In this document: positions 31,491 through 43,714 of the stretch, piece by piece
Numbering within the stretch: the first letter of the stretch is position 1
Layout of the letters: each line of letters opens with the position of its first letter
Source of the DNA: Shewanella mangrovisoli
Lineage (GTDB): Bacteria; Pseudomonadota; Gammaproteobacteria; Enterobacterales; Shewanellaceae
Reading direction: 5' to 3'
NCBI RefSeq assembly: GCF_019457635.1
Contig: NZ_CP080412.1
Coordinates: forward strand, 248,001-312,000
Length of the DNA stretch: 64,000 nt
The notes under the pieces: model-generated
Told to the model about the DNA's origin: nothing
The model's database searches: none
What the model saw: only the letters and a program-made list of their open reading frames with translations
Translations under genes and position numbers: made by a program

Positions 31491-32042
31491 ATGACTGAAG
31501 CTAAAGAAGCTAAAAAAAGATGGTATGTAGTGCAGGCATTCTCAGGCTATGAAGGCCGAGTTTGTAAGTCACTGATTGAATACATTAAAATGCACGGCAT
31601 GGAACAATACTTCGGCGAAGTATTAGTTCCGACTGAAGAAGTCATCGAAATGCGTGCAGGCCAGCGTCGTAAGAGCGAGCGTAAGTTTTTCCCGGGCTAT
31701 GTGTTAGTCCAGATGGAAATGAACGATGACAGCTGGCATTTAGTCAAAAGCATCCCGCGTGTTTTAGGCTTTATTGGCGGAACTTCTGATCGTCCTGCCC
31801 CAATTTCAGATAGAGAAGCGGATGCAATTCTGCGTCGCTTACAAGAAACCACAGCTTCACCGACTCACCGTGTTATTTTTGAGCCGGGCGAAGTGGTGCG
31901 TGTTTGTGATGGTCCATTTGCTGACTTTAACGGTACTGTTGAAGAAGTGGATTATGACAAGAGCCGCGTAAAAGTGTCAGTAATGATCTTTGGTCGTTCT
32001 ACACCTGTTGAGCTCGATTTTAATCAGGTCGAAAAAGGCTGA
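31491..32042 (+). CDS. nusG: Transcription termination/antitermination factor NusG
   Basis: 183 residues. The N-terminal NGN domain ([28 protein letters not shown]) binds RNA polymerase. The C-terminal KOW domain (about 130-183; [20 protein letters not shown]) binds Rho or ribosomal S10. It aids Rho termination, rrn antitermination and transcription-translation coupling. A strong inverted repeat that overlaps the next promoter begins 29 bases after the stop. Confidence 0.98.
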   Translation: MTEAKEAKKRWYVVQAFSGYEGRVCKSLIEYIKMHGMEQYFGEVLVPTEEVIEMRAGQRRKSERKFFPGYVLVQMEMNDDSWHLVKSIPRVLGFIGGTSDRPAPISDREADAILRRLQETTASPTHRVIFEPGEVVRVCDGPFADFNGTVEEVDYDKSRVKVSVMIFGRSTPVELDFNQVEKG

Positions 32043-32065
32043 TTAAATTAAATACAAAAATCCGT

Positions 32066-32105
32066 TTGGCAACGGGTGCGGATTTCTATATAATCCGCAC
32101 CCGTT
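32066..32105 (+). promoter_or_regulatory. rplK promoter embedded in a perfect 13-bp inverted repeat
   Basis: TTGGCA (32066-32071), 17-bp spacer, TATAAT (32089-32094). AACGGGTGCGGAT (32071-32083) and its exact complement (32093-32105) flank a 9-base loop, so the -10 box straddles the loop and right arm. On RNA arriving from nusG the same bases make a long stem followed by GTTTT, a possible terminator for secE-nusG. Confidence 0.75.
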
Positions 32106-32170
32106 GTTTTCGGGGGAGCACGTCGGCATGTCGCTGATGCGCGTTTGAACCCAAACTGAGGAAATGTCAG
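32106..32170 (+). promoter_or_regulatory. rplK leader, probable L1 autoregulation target
   Basis: The 65-base leader GGGGGAGC...GCGCGTTTGAACCC...GAGGAAA precedes rplK. In E. coli, L1 represses translation of its own rplK-rplA mRNA by binding a 23S-like fold in this leader. I did not model the fold; the call rests on position. Confidence 0.4.
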
Positions 32171-32599
32171 ATGGCAAAAAAGATTGATGCTTATATTAAG
32201 CTACAAGTGAAATCAGGTTCTGCGAACCCTTCACCACCAGTTGGTCCAGCTCTGGGTCAGAAAGGTGTGAACATCATGGAATTCTGTAAAGCGTTCAACG
32301 CCCGTACAGAAAAAATGGAAAAAGGCATGCCTATTCCAGTCGTGATCACTGTATACAGTGACCGTTCATTCACTTTCGAAACTAAGACTCCGCCAGCTTC
32401 TTACTTACTGAAGACTGCTGCAGGCCTGAAATCAGGTTCTCCACGTCCAAACACTCAGAAAGTAGGTACTATCGCTCGTGCTAAGATTCAAGAAATTGCT
32501 GAATTGAAAGCGGCCGATATGACTGGTGCTGATGTTGAAGCGATGACTCGCTCAATCGAAGGTACTGCGCGTTCAATGGGTTTGGTTGTAGAGGGTTAA
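32171..32599 (+). CDS. rplK: 50S ribosomal protein L11
   Basis: 142 residues, E. coli length. The N-terminal domain has the conserved [15 protein letters not shown] segment. L11 forms the GTPase-associated stalk base with 23S and L10 and is needed for RelA activation. GAGGAAA lies ahead of the ATG. First gene of rplKAJL-rpoBC; four bases precede rplA. Confidence 0.99.
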
Positions 32600-32603
32600 T
32601 ATA

Positions 32604-33305
32604 ATGGCAAAACTAACTAAACGCATGCGCGTAATCCGCGAGAAAGTTGACGGTACTAAGTTATACGAAATCAACGACGCTGTTGCTCTGTTAAAAGAAT
32701 TAGCAACTGCTAAGTTCGTTGAAAGTGTTGACGTTGCTGTTAACCTGGGTATCGACCCACGTAAATCAGACCAAAACGTTCGTGGTGCTACTGTATTACC
32801 ACACGGTACTGGTCGTGAAGTTCGCGTTGCAGTATTTACACAAGGTGCAAATGCTGAAGCTGCAAAAGCTGCTGGTGCAGAACTCGTTGGTATGGATGAT
32901 CTGGCTGAGCAAATCAAAGCCGGTGAAATGAACTTCGACGTAGTTATCGCATCTCCAGATGCAATGCGCGTTGTTGGTATGTTAGGTCAAATCTTAGGCC
33001 CACGTGGTTTAATGCCTAACCCAAAAACTGGCACAGTAACACCAAACGTTGCTGAAGCAGTTAAGAACGCTAAAGCTGGTCAAGTTCGTTACCGTAACGA
33101 CAAGAACGGTATTATCCACACTACTATCGGTAAAGTGGATTTCACACCAGTTCAATTGAAAGAAAACTTGGAAGCGTTAATCTCTGCACTGAAAAAGGCT
33201 AAGCCTGCAGTTGCTAAAGGTGTATACGTGAAGAAAGTTAGCATCTCTACCACTATGGGTGCAGGTGTAGCTATCGACCAAGCGACTCTCGATACAGCTA
33301 ACTAA
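32604..33305 (+). CDS. rplA: 50S ribosomal protein L1
   Basis: 233 residues. Binds 23S helix 76-78 (the mobile L1 stalk that ejects deacyl-tRNA) and acts as translational repressor of rplK-rplA. Typical segments are [15 protein letters not shown] and [14 protein letters not shown]. Translated right behind rplK. Confidence 0.99.
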   Translation: MAKLTKRMRVIREKVDGTKLYEINDAVALLKELATAKFVESVDVAVNLGIDPRKSDQNVRGATVLPHGTGREVRVAVFTQGANAEAAKAAGAELVGMDDLAEQIKAGEMNFDVVIASPDAMRVVGMLGQILGPRGLMPNPKTGTVTPNVAEAVKNAKAGQVRYRNDKNGIIHTTIGKVDFTPVQLKENLEALISALKKAKPAVAKGVYVKKVSISTTMGAGVAIDQATLDTAN

Positions 33306-33306
33306 T

Positions 33307-33335
33307 TTTACAAGGTACGCGCATTAGTCTATAAT
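33307..33335 (+). promoter_or_regulatory. rplJ (PL10) promoter inside an inverted repeat
   Basis: TTTACA (33307-33312), 17-bp spacer, TATAAT (33330-33335). CGCGCATT (33318-33325) and AATGCGCG (33333-33340) are exact complements around a 7-base loop, so the -10 overlaps the hairpin, as at the rplK promoter. Confidence 0.7.
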
Positions 33336-33394
33336 GCGCGCACTTTGTGGGTTGAAGCCTGTTTTTGATGTGTAAAACATCGTGAAACGGGCTT

Positions 33395-33457
33395 CCGTCC
33401 AAGACCGCAGGTGTTTTCCTTATCGGTTTACTTAATTTCCTGCGTAGACGGTGTCAG
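33395..33457 (+). ncRNA. L10 leader (autoregulatory RNA)
   Basis: CCGTCCAAGACCGCAGGTG, then CTTAATTTCCTGCGTAGACGG, then TGTCAG. This matches the E. coli L10 leader core from memory, with CCGTC/GACGG closing the stem and the kink-turn-type internal loop. L10-L7/L12 binds it and represses translation of rplJ and rplL. A further stem (GAAGCCTGTTT with AAACGGGCTTC) precedes it. Confidence 0.88.
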
Positions 33458-33500
33458 GCCCCAGCTAAATTTTTTACTGGATAATCTGCACCGTAAGTCA

Positions 33501-33548
33501 CTAAATACATAAGTATTTAGTATGGTAAATACTAGGGGAATACCCTAG
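33501..33548 (+). other. Two hairpins just before the rplJ ribosome-binding site
   Basis: CTAAATAC/GTATTTAG (33501-33520) and CTAGGG/CCCTAG (33532-33548) are perfect stems between the L10 leader and the CAGGAG ribosome-binding site of rplJ. They may take part in switching or in RNase processing. Confidence 0.55.
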
Positions 33549-33570
33549 GTGGAATCCAGGAGTAAAGCCA

Positions 33571-34071
33571 ATGGCATTAAGACTCGAAGACAAAAAAGCG
33601 ATTGTTGCTGAAGTCAACGAAGCTGCCAAAGGTGCGCTATCTGCAGTAGCCGCTGATTCACGCGGTGTAACTGTAGGTGCTATGACCGGTCTGCGTAAAA
33701 AAGCTCGTGAAGCTGGTGTTTATGTACGTGTAGTACGTAACACTCTGGCTCGTCGTGCTGTTGAAGGTACTGCATTTGAGTGCCTAGCAGAAACGTTCAC
33801 TGGCCCAACTTTGATTGCTTTCTCTAACGAGCACCCAGGTGCTGCAGCTCGTCTGTTAAAAGACTTTGCTAAAGAGCAAGCTAACTTCGAAGTTAAAGGC
33901 GCAGCCTTTGAAGGGAATTTCATCCCTGCAGCTGACATTGATCGTTTGGCGAAACTGCCAACATACGAAGAAGCACTAGCACAGTTAATGATGACTATGA
34001 AAGAAGCATCTGCTGGCAAGTTCGTTCGTACTCTGGCCGCCCTGCGCGATCAAAAACAAGAAGCCGCTTAA
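33571..34071 (+). CDS. rplJ: 50S ribosomal protein L10
   Basis: 166 residues. Anchors the L7/L12 dimers on the stalk; the helical C-terminus is the dimer platform. N-terminal K-K-A-I-V-A-E-V and the V-V-R-N-T-L-A-R-R segment (23S contact) are typical. CAGGAG precedes the ATG. Autoregulated through the upstream leader RNA. Confidence 0.99.
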
Positions 34072-34125
34072 TTTTAAGCTGGCTGCTTAATAAAATTGAA
34101 TTCAGAACAATAGGAAACATTTGTT

Positions 34126-34497
34126 ATGTCTATCACTAAAGACCAAATCTTAGAAGCCTTTGCAGCTATGTCTGTAATGGAAGTTGTTGAACTGATCGAA
34201 GCTATGGAAGAGAAGTTCGGCGTTTCTGCTGCTGCTGCAGTAGTTGCTGGCGGTGCTGCTGATGCAGGTGCTGCTGCTGAAGAACAAACAGAATTCACTG
34301 TTATGTTAACTGCTCACGGCGACAACAAAGTTGCTGTTATTAAAGCAATCCGTGGCGCAACTGGTTTAGGCCTGAAAGAAGCTAAAGCAATGTCTGAAGC
34401 TGCTCCAGTAGCAGTTAAAGAAGGCGTTTCTAAAGAAGAAGCTGAAGCTCTGAAGAAAGAACTGGTTGAAGCTGGTGCTACAGTAGAGATCAAGTAA
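34126..34497 (+). CDS. rplL: 50S ribosomal protein L7/L12
   Basis: 123 residues. N-terminal dimerisation helices, an Ala-rich hinge ([20 protein letters not shown]), and a C-terminal domain recruiting translational GTPases ([20 protein letters not shown]). Present in multiple copies per ribosome; it has its own strong ribosome-binding site (AGGAAA). A transcription attenuator separates it from rpoB. Confidence 0.99.
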   Translation: MSITKDQILEAFAAMSVMEVVELIEAMEEKFGVSAAAAVVAGGAADAGAAAEEQTEFTVMLTAHGDNKVAVIKAIRGATGLGLKEAKAMSEAAPVAVKEGVSKEEAEALKKELVEAGATVEIK

Positions 34498-34536
34498 GCT
34501 ATTATGTAGCTTACTCACCCAAGCCAATTGGGTGGA

Positions 34537-34568
34537 GGCTGGCGGTTTTTTAACCGTCGGCCTTTTTT
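34537..34568 (+). terminator. rplL-rpoB attenuator
   Basis: GGCTGGCGGTT, TTTT loop, AACCGTCGGCC: an 11-bp stem with two G-U pairs, then six T. It lies 40 bases after rplL. In E. coli a partial terminator at this place lowers rpoBC below ribosomal protein output; the same role is inferred here. Confidence 0.92.
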
Positions 34569-34739
34569 GCGCTATATGCGTCGGCGATTTTTTTTCACCG
34601 TTTATCGCCAAATTTTGCAGTCCCTAGCAGAGATTACTGGTTAGGTTCTTGCCATCAACGGTGATGGGCAAACGTGCTGAATTTAATGACGATTGTTATA
34701 AGTTCAGTCTTGGTCACATCTCGCAAGCAGAGGAAACCC

Positions 34740-37700
34740 ATGGTTTACTCCTATTCTGAAAAGAAGCGTATTCGCAAAGACTTTGGTAAGCGTCCACAGG
34801 TGTTGGATATTCCTTACCTTTTGTCTATTCAGTTAGACTCTTTTAAGAAGTTCACCGATCAAGATCCTACCGGTGAGCGCGGTCTAGAAGCCGCCTTCCG
34901 TAGCGTTTTTCCCATCAAGAGCTTTTCTGGTAATTCAGAACTGCAATACGTCAGCTATAAGCTTGGCGAGCCTGTTTTTGATGTGAAAGAGTGTCAGATC
35001 CGTGGTGTTACATATTCAGCTCCACTGCGCGTTAAATTACGCATGGTGTTGTATGATCGTGAAGCAGCGGCCGGCACTGTAAAAGATATTAAAGAACAAG
35101 AAGTCTACATGGGCGATATCCCATTGATGACTGACAACGGTACCTTTGTGATCAACGGTACTGAGCGTGTAATCGTATCTCAATTACACCGCAGCCCAGG
35201 CGTATTCTTCGATCACGACCGTGGTAAAACCCACTCATCAGGTAAGGTGCTGTATAACGCACGTATCATTCCTTACCGTGGTTCATGGTTAGACTTTGAA
35301 TTCGATCCTAAAGATGCGCTGTTCGTACGTATTGACCGTCGCCGTAAATTACCTGCGACCATCATTCTGCGCGCATTAGAGTACTCTACTCAAGAGATCC
35401 TCGACCTGTTCTTCGAACGTGTTGAATTCAAGATCAAGAAAGATACTCTGGTTATGACCTTAGTGCCTGAGCGTCTGCGTGGCGAAACCGCCAGCTACGA
35501 CATCAAGGATGCTGAAGGTACTGTATTGGTTGAAGCGGGCCGTCGCGTGACTGCACGTCATATTCGCCAACTCGAAAAAACCAACACCACTGAACTCGAA
35601 GTACCAGTTGAGTACATCGTGGGCAAATATGCTGCTCAAGATTACATCGATCCGGACACGGGTGAAGTATTAGTTTCTGCTAACAGTGAAATCAGCTTAG
35701 AAGACTTAGCGAAGTTATCACTGGCAGGCATCAAAGAGCTGAGCACGTTGTACATCAACGAGCTAGACCACGGTGCTTACATCTCTGACACTCTGCGTAT
35801 CGATCCAACCACTAACCGCTTAGAAGCGTTAGTTGAGATCTACCGCATGATGCGTCCTGGTGAGCCACCAACCAAAGATGCAGCAGAAGCCCTGTTCCAA
35901 AACTTATTCTTCAGCGAAGAACGTTATGACCTGTCTAAAGTAGGTCGTATGAAGTTCAACCGTCGTCTCAGCATTCCTGATGACGAAGGTAGCGGCGTAC
36001 TGTCTAAAGAAGACATCGTTGCAGTAATGAAGAACATCATTCACATCCGTAACGGCTTCGACGAAGTGGACGATATCGACCACTTAGGTAACCGTCGTAT
36101 TCGTTCTGTGGGTGAAATGGCTGAAAACCAATTCCGTGTTGGTCTGGTCCGTGTTGAGCGCGCCGTGCGTGAACGTCTGTCATTAGGCGATCTGAACGAG
36201 CTGATGCCACAAGACTTAATCAACGCTAAGCCAATTTCTGCTGCAGTGAAAGAGTTCTTCGGTTCTTCTCAGCTGTCACAATTCATGGACCAAAACAACC
36301 CGCTGTCAGAAGTAACGCATAAGCGTCGTATTTCTGCTCTCGGCCCAGGTGGTTTGACCCGTGAACGTGCTGGCTTCGAAGTCCGCGACGTACACCCAAC
36401 GCACTATGGTCGTTTATGTCCAATTGAGACCCCTGAAGGTCCAAACATTGGTCTGATCAACTCATTAGCAAGCTTTGCCCGTACTAACTCTTACGGCTTC
36501 TTAGAAACACCATACCGCAAAGTGGTAGACGGTGTGATCACTGACGATGTGGAATACTTGTCAGCGATTGAAGAAGGTCGTTATGTGATTGCACAGGCGA
36601 ACATTGAAGTTGACTCTGAAGGCCGCATGGTTGAAGAGCAGATCGCATGTCGTCACAAAGGTGAATCTACCTTTATGCGCGCGTCTGACATTCAATACAT
36701 GGACGTATCGCCACAACAGATCATCTCTGTTGCTGCGTCACTGATCCCGTTCTTAGAACACGACGACGCGAACCGTGCATTGATGGGTGCGAACATGCAA
36801 CGTCAAGCGGTACCAACGCTGAAATCAGAGAAGCCTCTGGTCGGTACTGGTATTGAGCGCACGTTAGCTGTGGACTCAGGCGTAGTAGTCGCCGCTAAAC
36901 GTGGCGGTGTGATCGATTACGTTGATGCGAGCCGTATCGTAGTTAAAGTAAATGAAGACGAGCTGCGCCCAGGCGAAGCCGGTATCGACATTTACAACCT
37001 GACTAAGTACACCCGTTCTAACCAAAACACTTGTATCAACCAACGTCCTTGCTGTTCTGTTGGTGAGCCAGTGGTTCGTGGTGACGTGTTAGCAGACGGT
37101 CCGTCTACTGACTTAGGTGACTTAGCCCTTGGCCAGAACATGCGTATCGCGTTCATGCCTTGGAACGGTTACAACTTCGAAGACTCGATCTTAATTTCTG
37201 AGCGTGTTGCACAGGAAGACCGTTTCACCACTATCCACATTCAAGAGCTGTCTTGTATCGCTCGTGATACCAAGCTGGGTAGCGAAGAAATCACTGCTGA
37301 CATTCCAAACGTAGGTGAATCTGCTCTGTCGAAACTCGACGAGTCAGGTATCGTTTACATCGGTGCAGAAGTGAAGGGCGGTGACATTCTGGTTGGTAAA
37401 GTGACGCCAAAAGGCGAGACCCAACTGACACCAGAAGAGAAGTTACTGCGTGCCATCTTCGGTGAGAAAGCGTCTGATGTGAAAGACAGCTCACTGCGTG
37501 TACCTAACTCTGTTAAAGGTACCATCATCGACGTTCAGGTATTTACCCGTGACGGCGTTGAGAAAGACAAACGCGCCATTGAAATCGAAGAAATGCACAT
37601 TGCCCAAGCTCGTAAAGACTTAGGCGAAGAGTTCAAGATCCTTGAAGAAGGCGTATTGAGCCGTGCGCGCAACTTATTATTAAGTGCCGGTTTCACTGAA

Positions 37701-38777
37701 GCACAAATCGCAGCATTGCCACGTAAAGATGTATTGGTTCAAGTTATTGACGATGAAACCAAACAAACTGAGCTTGAGCAATTAGCTGAACAGCATGAAG
37801 AGCTGAAAGCAGACTTCGATAAGAAGTTTGAAATCAAACGTCGCAAGATCACCCAAGGTGATGACTTGGCACCAGGCGTACTGAAGATCGTTAAGGTTTA
37901 CTTAGCGGTTAAACGTACTATCCAACCAGGTGACAAGATGGCGGGTCGTCACGGTAACAAGGGTGTTATCTCTAAGATTAACCCAATTGAAGACATGCCG
38001 TACGACGAGCAAGGCAACCCTGTGGACATCGTATTGAACCCGTTAGGCGTTCCATCACGTATGAACATCGGTCAGGTTCTTGAAGTTCACTTAGGTGCTG
38101 CTGCTAAAGGTATTGGTAACAAGATTGCTGCCATGCTGGAAGATCAGCGCGAGAAGGGACTTGCAGAAGTTCGCAACTACATCAAGCAAGTGTACGAATT
38201 AGGTGACGAAGTGCAGCAGCGCGTTGACATCGATTCATTCACTGACGATGAGTTACTGCGCTTAGCGAACAACCTGAAAGGCGGTATCCCAGTTGCTACG
38301 CCAGCCTTCGACGGTGCTAAAGAGAAAGAGATCAAGCAGATGCTTGAGCTTGCAGGCTTGCCAACCTCTGGTCAGCTGAAATTATTTGATGGTCGTACCG
38401 GTAACGAATTTGAGCGTCCAGTAACTGTAGGTTACATGTACATGCTCAAACTGAACCACTTAGTTGACGACAAGATGCACGCCCGTTCTACCGGTTCGTA
38501 CAGCTTAGTGACTCAACAACCACTGGGCGGTAAAGCTCAGTTCGGTGGTCAGCGTTTCGGTGAGATGGAAGTGTGGGCACTCGAAGCATACGGTGCCGCT
38601 TATACGCTTCAAGAAATGCTCACCGTGAAATCGGATGACGTTAACGGTCGTACTCAGATGTATAAGAACATCGTCGACGGTAACCATCAGATGCAGCCTG
38701 GCATGCCAGAGTCCTTCAACGTATTACTGAAGGAGATCCGTTCACTCGGTATCAACATCGAGTTGGATCAGGAATAA
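34740..38777 (+). CDS. rpoB: RNA polymerase subunit beta
   Basis: 1345 residues (E. coli 1342). ATG at 34740 with AGAGGA nine bases upstream; the longer open frame is only leader. The rifampicin-binding cluster reads [15 protein letters not shown] and H-K-R-R-I-S-A-L-G, the wild-type sensitive form. The conserved [12 protein letters not shown] segment near the C-terminal half is intact. With rpoC it forms the catalytic cleft. Separated from rpoC by 83 bases with a strong hairpin. Confidence 0.99.
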   Translation: MVYSYSEKKRIRKDFGKRPQVLDIPYLLSIQLDSFKKFTDQDPTGERGLEAAFRSVFPIKSFSGNSELQYVSYKLGEPVFDVKECQIRGVTYSAPLRVKLRMVLYDREAAAGTVKDIKEQEVYMGDIPLMTDNGTFVINGTERVIVSQLHRSPGVFFDHDRGKTHSSGKVLYNARIIPYRGSWLDFEFDPKDALFVRIDRRRKLPATIILRALEYSTQEILDLFFERVEFKIKKDTLVMTLVPERLRGETASYDIKDAEGTVLVEAGRRVTARHIRQLEKTNTTELEVPVEYIVGKYAAQDYIDPDTGEVLVSANSEISLEDLAKLSLAGIKELSTLYINELDHGAYISDTLRIDPTTNRLEALVEIYRMMRPGEPPTKDAAEALFQNLFFSEERYDLSKVGRMKFNRRLSIPDDEGSGVLSKEDIVAVMKNIIHIRNGFDEVDDIDHLGNRRIRSVGEMAENQFRVGLVRVERAVRERLSLGDLNELMPQDLINAKPISAAVKEFFGSSQLSQFMDQNNPLSEVTHKRRISALGPGGLTRERAGFEVRDVHPTHYGRLCPIETPEGPNIGLINSLASFARTNSYGFLETPYRKVVDGVITDDVEYLSAIEEGRYVIAQANIEVDSEGRMVEEQIACRHKGESTFMRASDIQYMDVSPQQIISVAASLIPFLEHDDANRALMGANMQRQAVPTLKSEKPLVGTGIERTLAVDSGVVVAAKRGGVIDYVDASRIVVKVNEDELRPGEAGIDIYNLTKYTRSNQNTCINQRPCCSVGEPVVRGDVLADGPSTDLGDLALGQNMRIAFMPWNGYNFEDSILISERVAQEDRFTTIHIQELSCIARDTKLGSEEITADIPNVGESALSKLDESGIVYIGAEVKGGDILVGKVTPKGETQLTPEEKLLRAIFGEKASDVKDSSLRVPNSVKGTIIDVQVFTRDGVEKDKRAIEIEEMHIAQARKDLGEEFKILEEGVLSRARNLLLSAGFTEAQIAALPRKDVLVQVIDDETKQTELEQLAEQHEELKADFDKKFEIKRRKITQGDDLAPGVLKIVKVYLAVKRTIQPGDKMAGRHGNKGVISKINPIEDMPYDEQGNPVDIVLNPLGVPSRMNIGQVLEVHLGAAAKGIGNKIAAMLEDQREKGLAEVRNYIKQVYELGDEVQQRVDIDSFTDDELLRLANNLKGGIPVATPAFDGAKEKEIKQMLELAGLPTSGQLKLFDGRTGNEFERPVTVGYMYMLKLNHLVDDKMHARSTGSYSLVTQQPLGGKAQFGGQRFGEMEVWALEAYGAAYTLQEMLTVKSDDVNGRTQMYKNIVDGNHQMQPGMPESFNVLLKEIRSLGINIELDQE

Positions 38778-38810
38778 GCGCAGGTATTTAGCCGCGTTTG
38801 GCAACAGAAT

Positions 38811-38834
38811 GGTGCTCCGTGCGAGCGGAGCACC
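38811..38834 (+). other. rpoB-rpoC intercistronic hairpin
   Basis: GGTGCTCCG, 6-base loop, CGGAGCACC: a perfect 9-bp stem without a T run, 33 bases after rpoB. A candidate RNase processing or mRNA-stabilising element rather than a terminator. Confidence 0.7.
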
Positions 38835-38860
38835 CGGTTTAACTCCTTCAGGAGAGAAAC

Positions 38861-41800
38861 GTGAAAGACTTATTAAAGTTTCTGAAACAGCAAAGCAAGA
38901 CTGAAGAATTTAACGGCATCAAAATTGGTCTGGCATCGCCTGATCTGATCCGTTCTTGGTCTTTTGGTGAAGTTAAGAAGCCAGAAACCATTAACTACCG
39001 TACCTTCAAGCCTGAGCGTGAAGGTCTGTTCTGTGCGCGTATCTTTGGCCCGGTCAAAGATTACGAATGTTTGTGCGGTAAGTACAAGCGTTTGAAGCAC
39101 CGTGGTGTGATCTGTGAAAAGTGTGGTGTAGAAGTTACCCAGACTAAAGTACGTCGTGAGCGTATGGGTCACATTGAACTGGCTAGCCCAGTTGCCCACA
39201 TTTGGTTCTTGAAATCACTGCCGTCCCGTATCGGTTTAATGCTGGACATGACGCTGCGTGATATCGAACGCGTACTGTATTTTGAATCTTTCGTCGTGAT
39301 CGAGCCTGGCATGACCAGCCTTGAACGTGGCCAAATGCTGACAGAAGAAAACTATCTGGATGCACTAGAAGAATACGGTGACGAATTCGAAGCTAAGATG
39401 GGTGCTGAAGCGGTATTAGAACTGCTGCGCGCAATCGATCTCGAAAAAGAAATCGAACAAATGCGTGAAGAGCTGCCATCAATCAACTCTGAGACTCGTC
39501 GCAAGAAAGTGACTAAACGTCTTAAGTTGATGGAAGCGTTCCACACTTCTGGCAACAAGCCAGAGTGGATGATCTTAAAAGTACTGCCTGTGTTACCACC
39601 TGACTTACGTCCGCTGGTACCGCTCGATGGCGGCCGCTTTGCGACTTCAGATCTGAACGATCTGTATCGCCGCGTGATCAACCGTAACAACCGTTTGAAG
39701 CGTCTGTTAGATTTAGCTGCGCCGGACATCATCGTACGCAACGAAAAGCGTATGTTACAAGAGTCCGTTGATGCGCTATTAGATAACGGTCGTCGTGGTC
39801 GTGCTATTACTGGTTCTAACAAACGTCCTCTGAAATCTTTGGCCGACATGATCAAAGGTAAACAAGGTCGTTTCCGTCAGAACTTGTTAGGTAAGCGTGT
39901 TGACTACTCAGGTCGTTCGGTAATTACCGTAGGTCCTACTTTACGTCTGCACCAATGTGGTCTTCCTAAGAAGATGGCACTGGAACTGTTCAAGCCATTC
40001 ATCTATGGCAAGCTGGAAGGTCGTGGCTTAGCGACAACCATTAAAGCTGCTAAGAAGATGGTAGAGCGTGAAGTGGCGGAAGTTTGGGACGTTCTAGATG
40101 AAGTGATCCGCGAACATCCAGTGATGCTTAACCGTGCACCAACACTGCACAGACTGGGTATCCAAGCGTTCGAACCTGTACTGATTGAAGGTAAAGCGAT
40201 CCAGTTACACCCACTCGTTTGTGCGGCATATAACGCCGACTTCGACGGTGACCAAATGGCGGTACACGTACCGTTAACACTGGAAGCGCAGCTTGAAGCT
40301 CGTGCTTTGATGATGTCTACCAACAACATCCTGTCACCTGCGAACGGCGAGCCTGTTATCACTCCATCTCAAGACGTGGTATTAGGTCTGTACTACACCA
40401 GCCGTGAGCGTATCAACGGCCGTGGTGAAGGTATGTACTTTATGTCTGTTGCTGAAGTTGAAAAAGCTTACGCAACTGGCGCTGCTGAACTGCATGCCCG
40501 CGTGAAAGTGCGTATCACTGAAACCGTTATCGGTGACAATGGTGAGCGTACTGAGCAACGTCGTATCGTAGATACAACTGTGGGTCGTGCTCTGCTGTCA
40601 CAAATTCTGCCAGCAGGTTTGTCATTTGATCTGGTTAACCAGAACATGGGCAAAAAGCAGATTTCTAAACTATTGAACACTTGTTACCGTCAATTAGGTC
40701 TGAAAGATACTGTTATCTTCGCTGACCAACTGATGTACACAGGTTTCCGTTACGCCACTATCTCTGGTGCATCTGTCGGTATCGACGACATGGTGATCCC
40801 AGCTGAGAAGTACACCTTAGTTGCTGACGCTGAAGCAGAAGTGCTCGAAATTCAAGAGCAGTTCCAATCAGGTCTGGTAACCGCGGGTGAGCGTTACAAC
40901 AAAGTAATCGACATCTGGGCAAGTGCGAACGAAAAAGTTTCTAAAGCGATGATGGAAAACCTGTCAACTGAGACAGTGATTAACCGTGATGGCGTTGAAG
41001 AGAAACAAGCATCGTTCAACAGCATTTACATGATGGCCGACTCGGGCGCTCGTGGTAGTGCCGCACAGATCCGTCAGTTAGCGGGTATGCGTGGTCTGAT
41101 GGCGAAACCAGACGGTTCGATCATCGAAACCCCAATCGTGGCGAACTTCCGTGAAGGTCTGAACGTTCTTCAGTACTTCATCTCAACCCACGGTGCGCGT
41201 AAAGGTCTTGCCGATACCGCATTGAAGACAGCGAACTCGGGTTACCTGACTCGTCGTCTGGTTGACGTTGCTCAAGACTTAGTGGTCATCGAAGACGATT
41301 GTGGTACTCACGAAGGTCTGACAATGAAGCCGCTGATCGAAGGTGGTGACGTTGTTGAGCCATTACGTGAACGCGTACTGGGTCGTGTGGTTGCGGTTGA
41401 TGTTCTGTACCCAGGTACTGAAGATGTGCTTGCGCCACGTAACACTCTGCTCGATGAAGCATGGTGTGACAAGTTAGAAGAACACTCAATCGACGAAGTG
41501 ATTGTACGTTCAGTAATTACCTGTGATACCGACTTCGGTGTGTGTGCGGCATGTTATGGCCGTGACTTAGCTCGTGGTCACCTGATTAACCACGGCGAAG
41601 CCATCGGTGTTGTCGCGGCGCAATCAATCGGTGAACCAGGTACACAGTTAACGATGCGTACGTTCCACATCGGTGGTGCGGCATCGAGAGCGTCTGCAGA
41701 AAACAACGTTCAAGTGAAGAACTCTGGTTCGTTGAAACTGCACAACGCTAAGTACGTAACTAACACTGACGGCAAGCTGGTTATCGTTTCTCGTTCTTCT

Positions 41801-43078
41801 GAACTGGCGATCATCGACGAGTTAGGTCGTGAGAAAGAGCGTTATAAAGTGCCTTACGGTACTGTGCTCGAGAAGTTAGAAGAAGCTGCGGTAGAAGCGG
41901 GCGATATCATCGCTAACTGGGATCCACATACTCACCCAATCATCACTGAAGTGGCGGGTAGTATTAAGTTCGTTGACATGATCGACGGCGTGACCATGAC
42001 TCGTCAAACAGACGAACTGACTGGTCTGTCTTCAATCGTGATCCTCGACGTGGGTCAACGTGGTTCAGCGGGTAAAGAAATGCGCCCAATGATCCGTCTG
42101 GTTGGTGCTGACGGTAGCGACCTGATGATCCCAGGTACTGAAGTACCTGCACAATACTTCTTACCAGGCAGTGCGATCGTTAACCTCGACGACAACGCGC
42201 AAATCGCAGTGGGTGACGCGTTAGCACGTATTCCACAAGAATCGTCTAAAACACGCGACATCACGGGTGGTCTACCACGCGTTGCTGACCTGTTCGAAGC
42301 TCGTAAGCCAAAAGAGCCAGCTATTCTGGCGGAAATCTCTGGTACCATCTCGTTTGGTAAAGAGACTAAAGGCAAGCGTCGTCTGGTGATTACACCAGCG
42401 GATGGTGGTGAACAGTACGAAGAGATGATCCCGAAATGGCGTAACTTAAACGTGTTCGAAGGTGAAAAAGTCGAACGTGGTGAAGTTATTGCTGACGGTC
42501 CAGAAGCGGCGCACGACATTCTGCGTCTACGTGGCATCCACAACGTAGCAAACTACATTGTGAACGAAGTACAAGACGTATACCGTCTACAAGGCGTGAA
42601 GATCAACGATAAGCATATCGAAGTGATCATCCGTCAAATGCTGCGTAAGTGCGTGATCACCTCTGCGGGTGACAGTGAGTTCTTAGAAGGCGAACAAGTT
42701 GAAGTGTCTCGCGTGAAGATCGCTAACCGCGACCTGATCGAACAAGGCAAAGTGCCTGCGACCTTCGAGCGTGAACTGCTGGGTATTACCAAAGCGTCTC
42801 TGGCAACAGAATCGTTTATCTCTGCAGCATCGTTCCAAGAAACCACTCGCGTACTGACAGAAGCTGCCGTAGGTGGTAAGTCTGATAACTTACGTGGTCT
42901 GAAAGAGAACGTAATCGTTGGCCGTCTGATCCCAGCTGGTACTGGTTATGCTTATCACAAGACCCGTAACGATGCCCGTGCTAAGAAAGACGAGCCAGTT
43001 GTAGTGAATAAGATCACTGCAAGTGAAGCAGAACAAAACCTTGCAGACCTCTTAAACCTGGCTGGTAGCCAAGATTAA
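38861..43078 (+). CDS. rpoC: RNA polymerase subunit beta'
   Basis: 1405 residues, GTG start with AGGAG six to seven bases upstream (E. coli also uses GTG). N-terminal zinc site C-L-C-G-K...C-E-K-C; the active-site magnesium loop N-A-D-F-D-G-D-Q-M binds the catalytic Mg2+; bridge helix and trigger loop regions follow. The second zinc cluster ([11 protein letters not shown]) is near residue 890. Last gene of the operon, followed by a strong terminator. Confidence 0.99.
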   Translation: MKDLLKFLKQQSKTEEFNGIKIGLASPDLIRSWSFGEVKKPETINYRTFKPEREGLFCARIFGPVKDYECLCGKYKRLKHRGVICEKCGVEVTQTKVRRERMGHIELASPVAHIWFLKSLPSRIGLMLDMTLRDIERVLYFESFVVIEPGMTSLERGQMLTEENYLDALEEYGDEFEAKMGAEAVLELLRAIDLEKEIEQMREELPSINSETRRKKVTKRLKLMEAFHTSGNKPEWMILKVLPVLPPDLRPLVPLDGGRFATSDLNDLYRRVINRNNRLKRLLDLAAPDIIVRNEKRMLQESVDALLDNGRRGRAITGSNKRPLKSLADMIKGKQGRFRQNLLGKRVDYSGRSVITVGPTLRLHQCGLPKKMALELFKPFIYGKLEGRGLATTIKAAKKMVEREVAEVWDVLDEVIREHPVMLNRAPTLHRLGIQAFEPVLIEGKAIQLHPLVCAAYNADFDGDQMAVHVPLTLEAQLEARALMMSTNNILSPANGEPVITPSQDVVLGLYYTSRERINGRGEGMYFMSVAEVEKAYATGAAELHARVKVRITETVIGDNGERTEQRRIVDTTVGRALLSQILPAGLSFDLVNQNMGKKQISKLLNTCYRQLGLKDTVIFADQLMYTGFRYATISGASVGIDDMVIPAEKYTLVADAEAEVLEIQEQFQSGLVTAGERYNKVIDIWASANEKVSKAMMENLSTETVINRDGVEEKQASFNSIYMMADSGARGSAAQIRQLAGMRGLMAKPDGSIIETPIVANFREGLNVLQYFISTHGARKGLADTALKTANSGYLTRRLVDVAQDLVVIEDDCGTHEGLTMKPLIEGGDVVEPLRERVLGRVVAVDVLYPGTEDVLAPRNTLLDEAWCDKLEEHSIDEVIVRSVITCDTDFGVCAACYGRDLARGHLINHGEAIGVVAAQSIGEPGTQLTMRTFHIGGAASRASAENNVQVKNSGSLKLHNAKYVTNTDGKLVIVSRSSELAIIDELGREKERYKVPYGTVLEKLEEAAVEAGDIIANWDPHTHPIITEVAGSIKFVDMIDGVTMTRQTDELTGLSSIVILDVGQRGSAGKEMRPMIRLVGADGSDLMIPGTEVPAQYFLPGSAIVNLDDNAQIAVGDALARIPQESSKTRDITGGLPRVADLFEARKPKEPAILAEISGTISFGKETKGKRRLVITPADGGEQYEEMIPKWRNLNVFEGEKVERGEVIADGPEAAHDILRLRGIHNVANYIVNEVQDVYRLQGVKINDKHIEVIIRQMLRKCVITSAGDSEFLEGEQVEVSRVKIANRDLIEQGKVPATFERELLGITKASLATESFISAASFQETTRVLTEAAVGGKSDNLRGLKENVIVGRLIPAGTGYAYHKTRNDARAKKDEPVVVNKITASEAEQNLADLLNLAGSQD

Positions 43079-43094
43079 GTAATCAGTTTGTAAC

Positions 43095-43120
43095 AAAAAG
43101 GCGCCTATGGCGCCTTTTTT
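43095..43120 (+). terminator. Terminator of rplKAJL-rpoBC
   Basis: AAAAAGGCGCC, TAT loop, GGCGCCTTTTTT, 17 bases after rpoC. Confidence 0.95.
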
Positions 43121-43151
43121 ATTGTAAAATGCCGCAAAAGTTGGCTATTTC

Positions 43152-43632
<481 letters not shown>

Positions 43633-43714
43633 CGCAATCCGTTAAGTAAGGCCAAGCTAGTTTTATTTTGAGAATTCCAGTTTTGGAAATCCCTGAAGCA
43701 TACGGAGAATTGTT

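Noticed and set aside
34674..34740. Longer N-terminus for RpoB from 34674
   Set aside because: The added residues are unlike any RpoB and the ATG at 34740 has AGAGGA correctly spaced.
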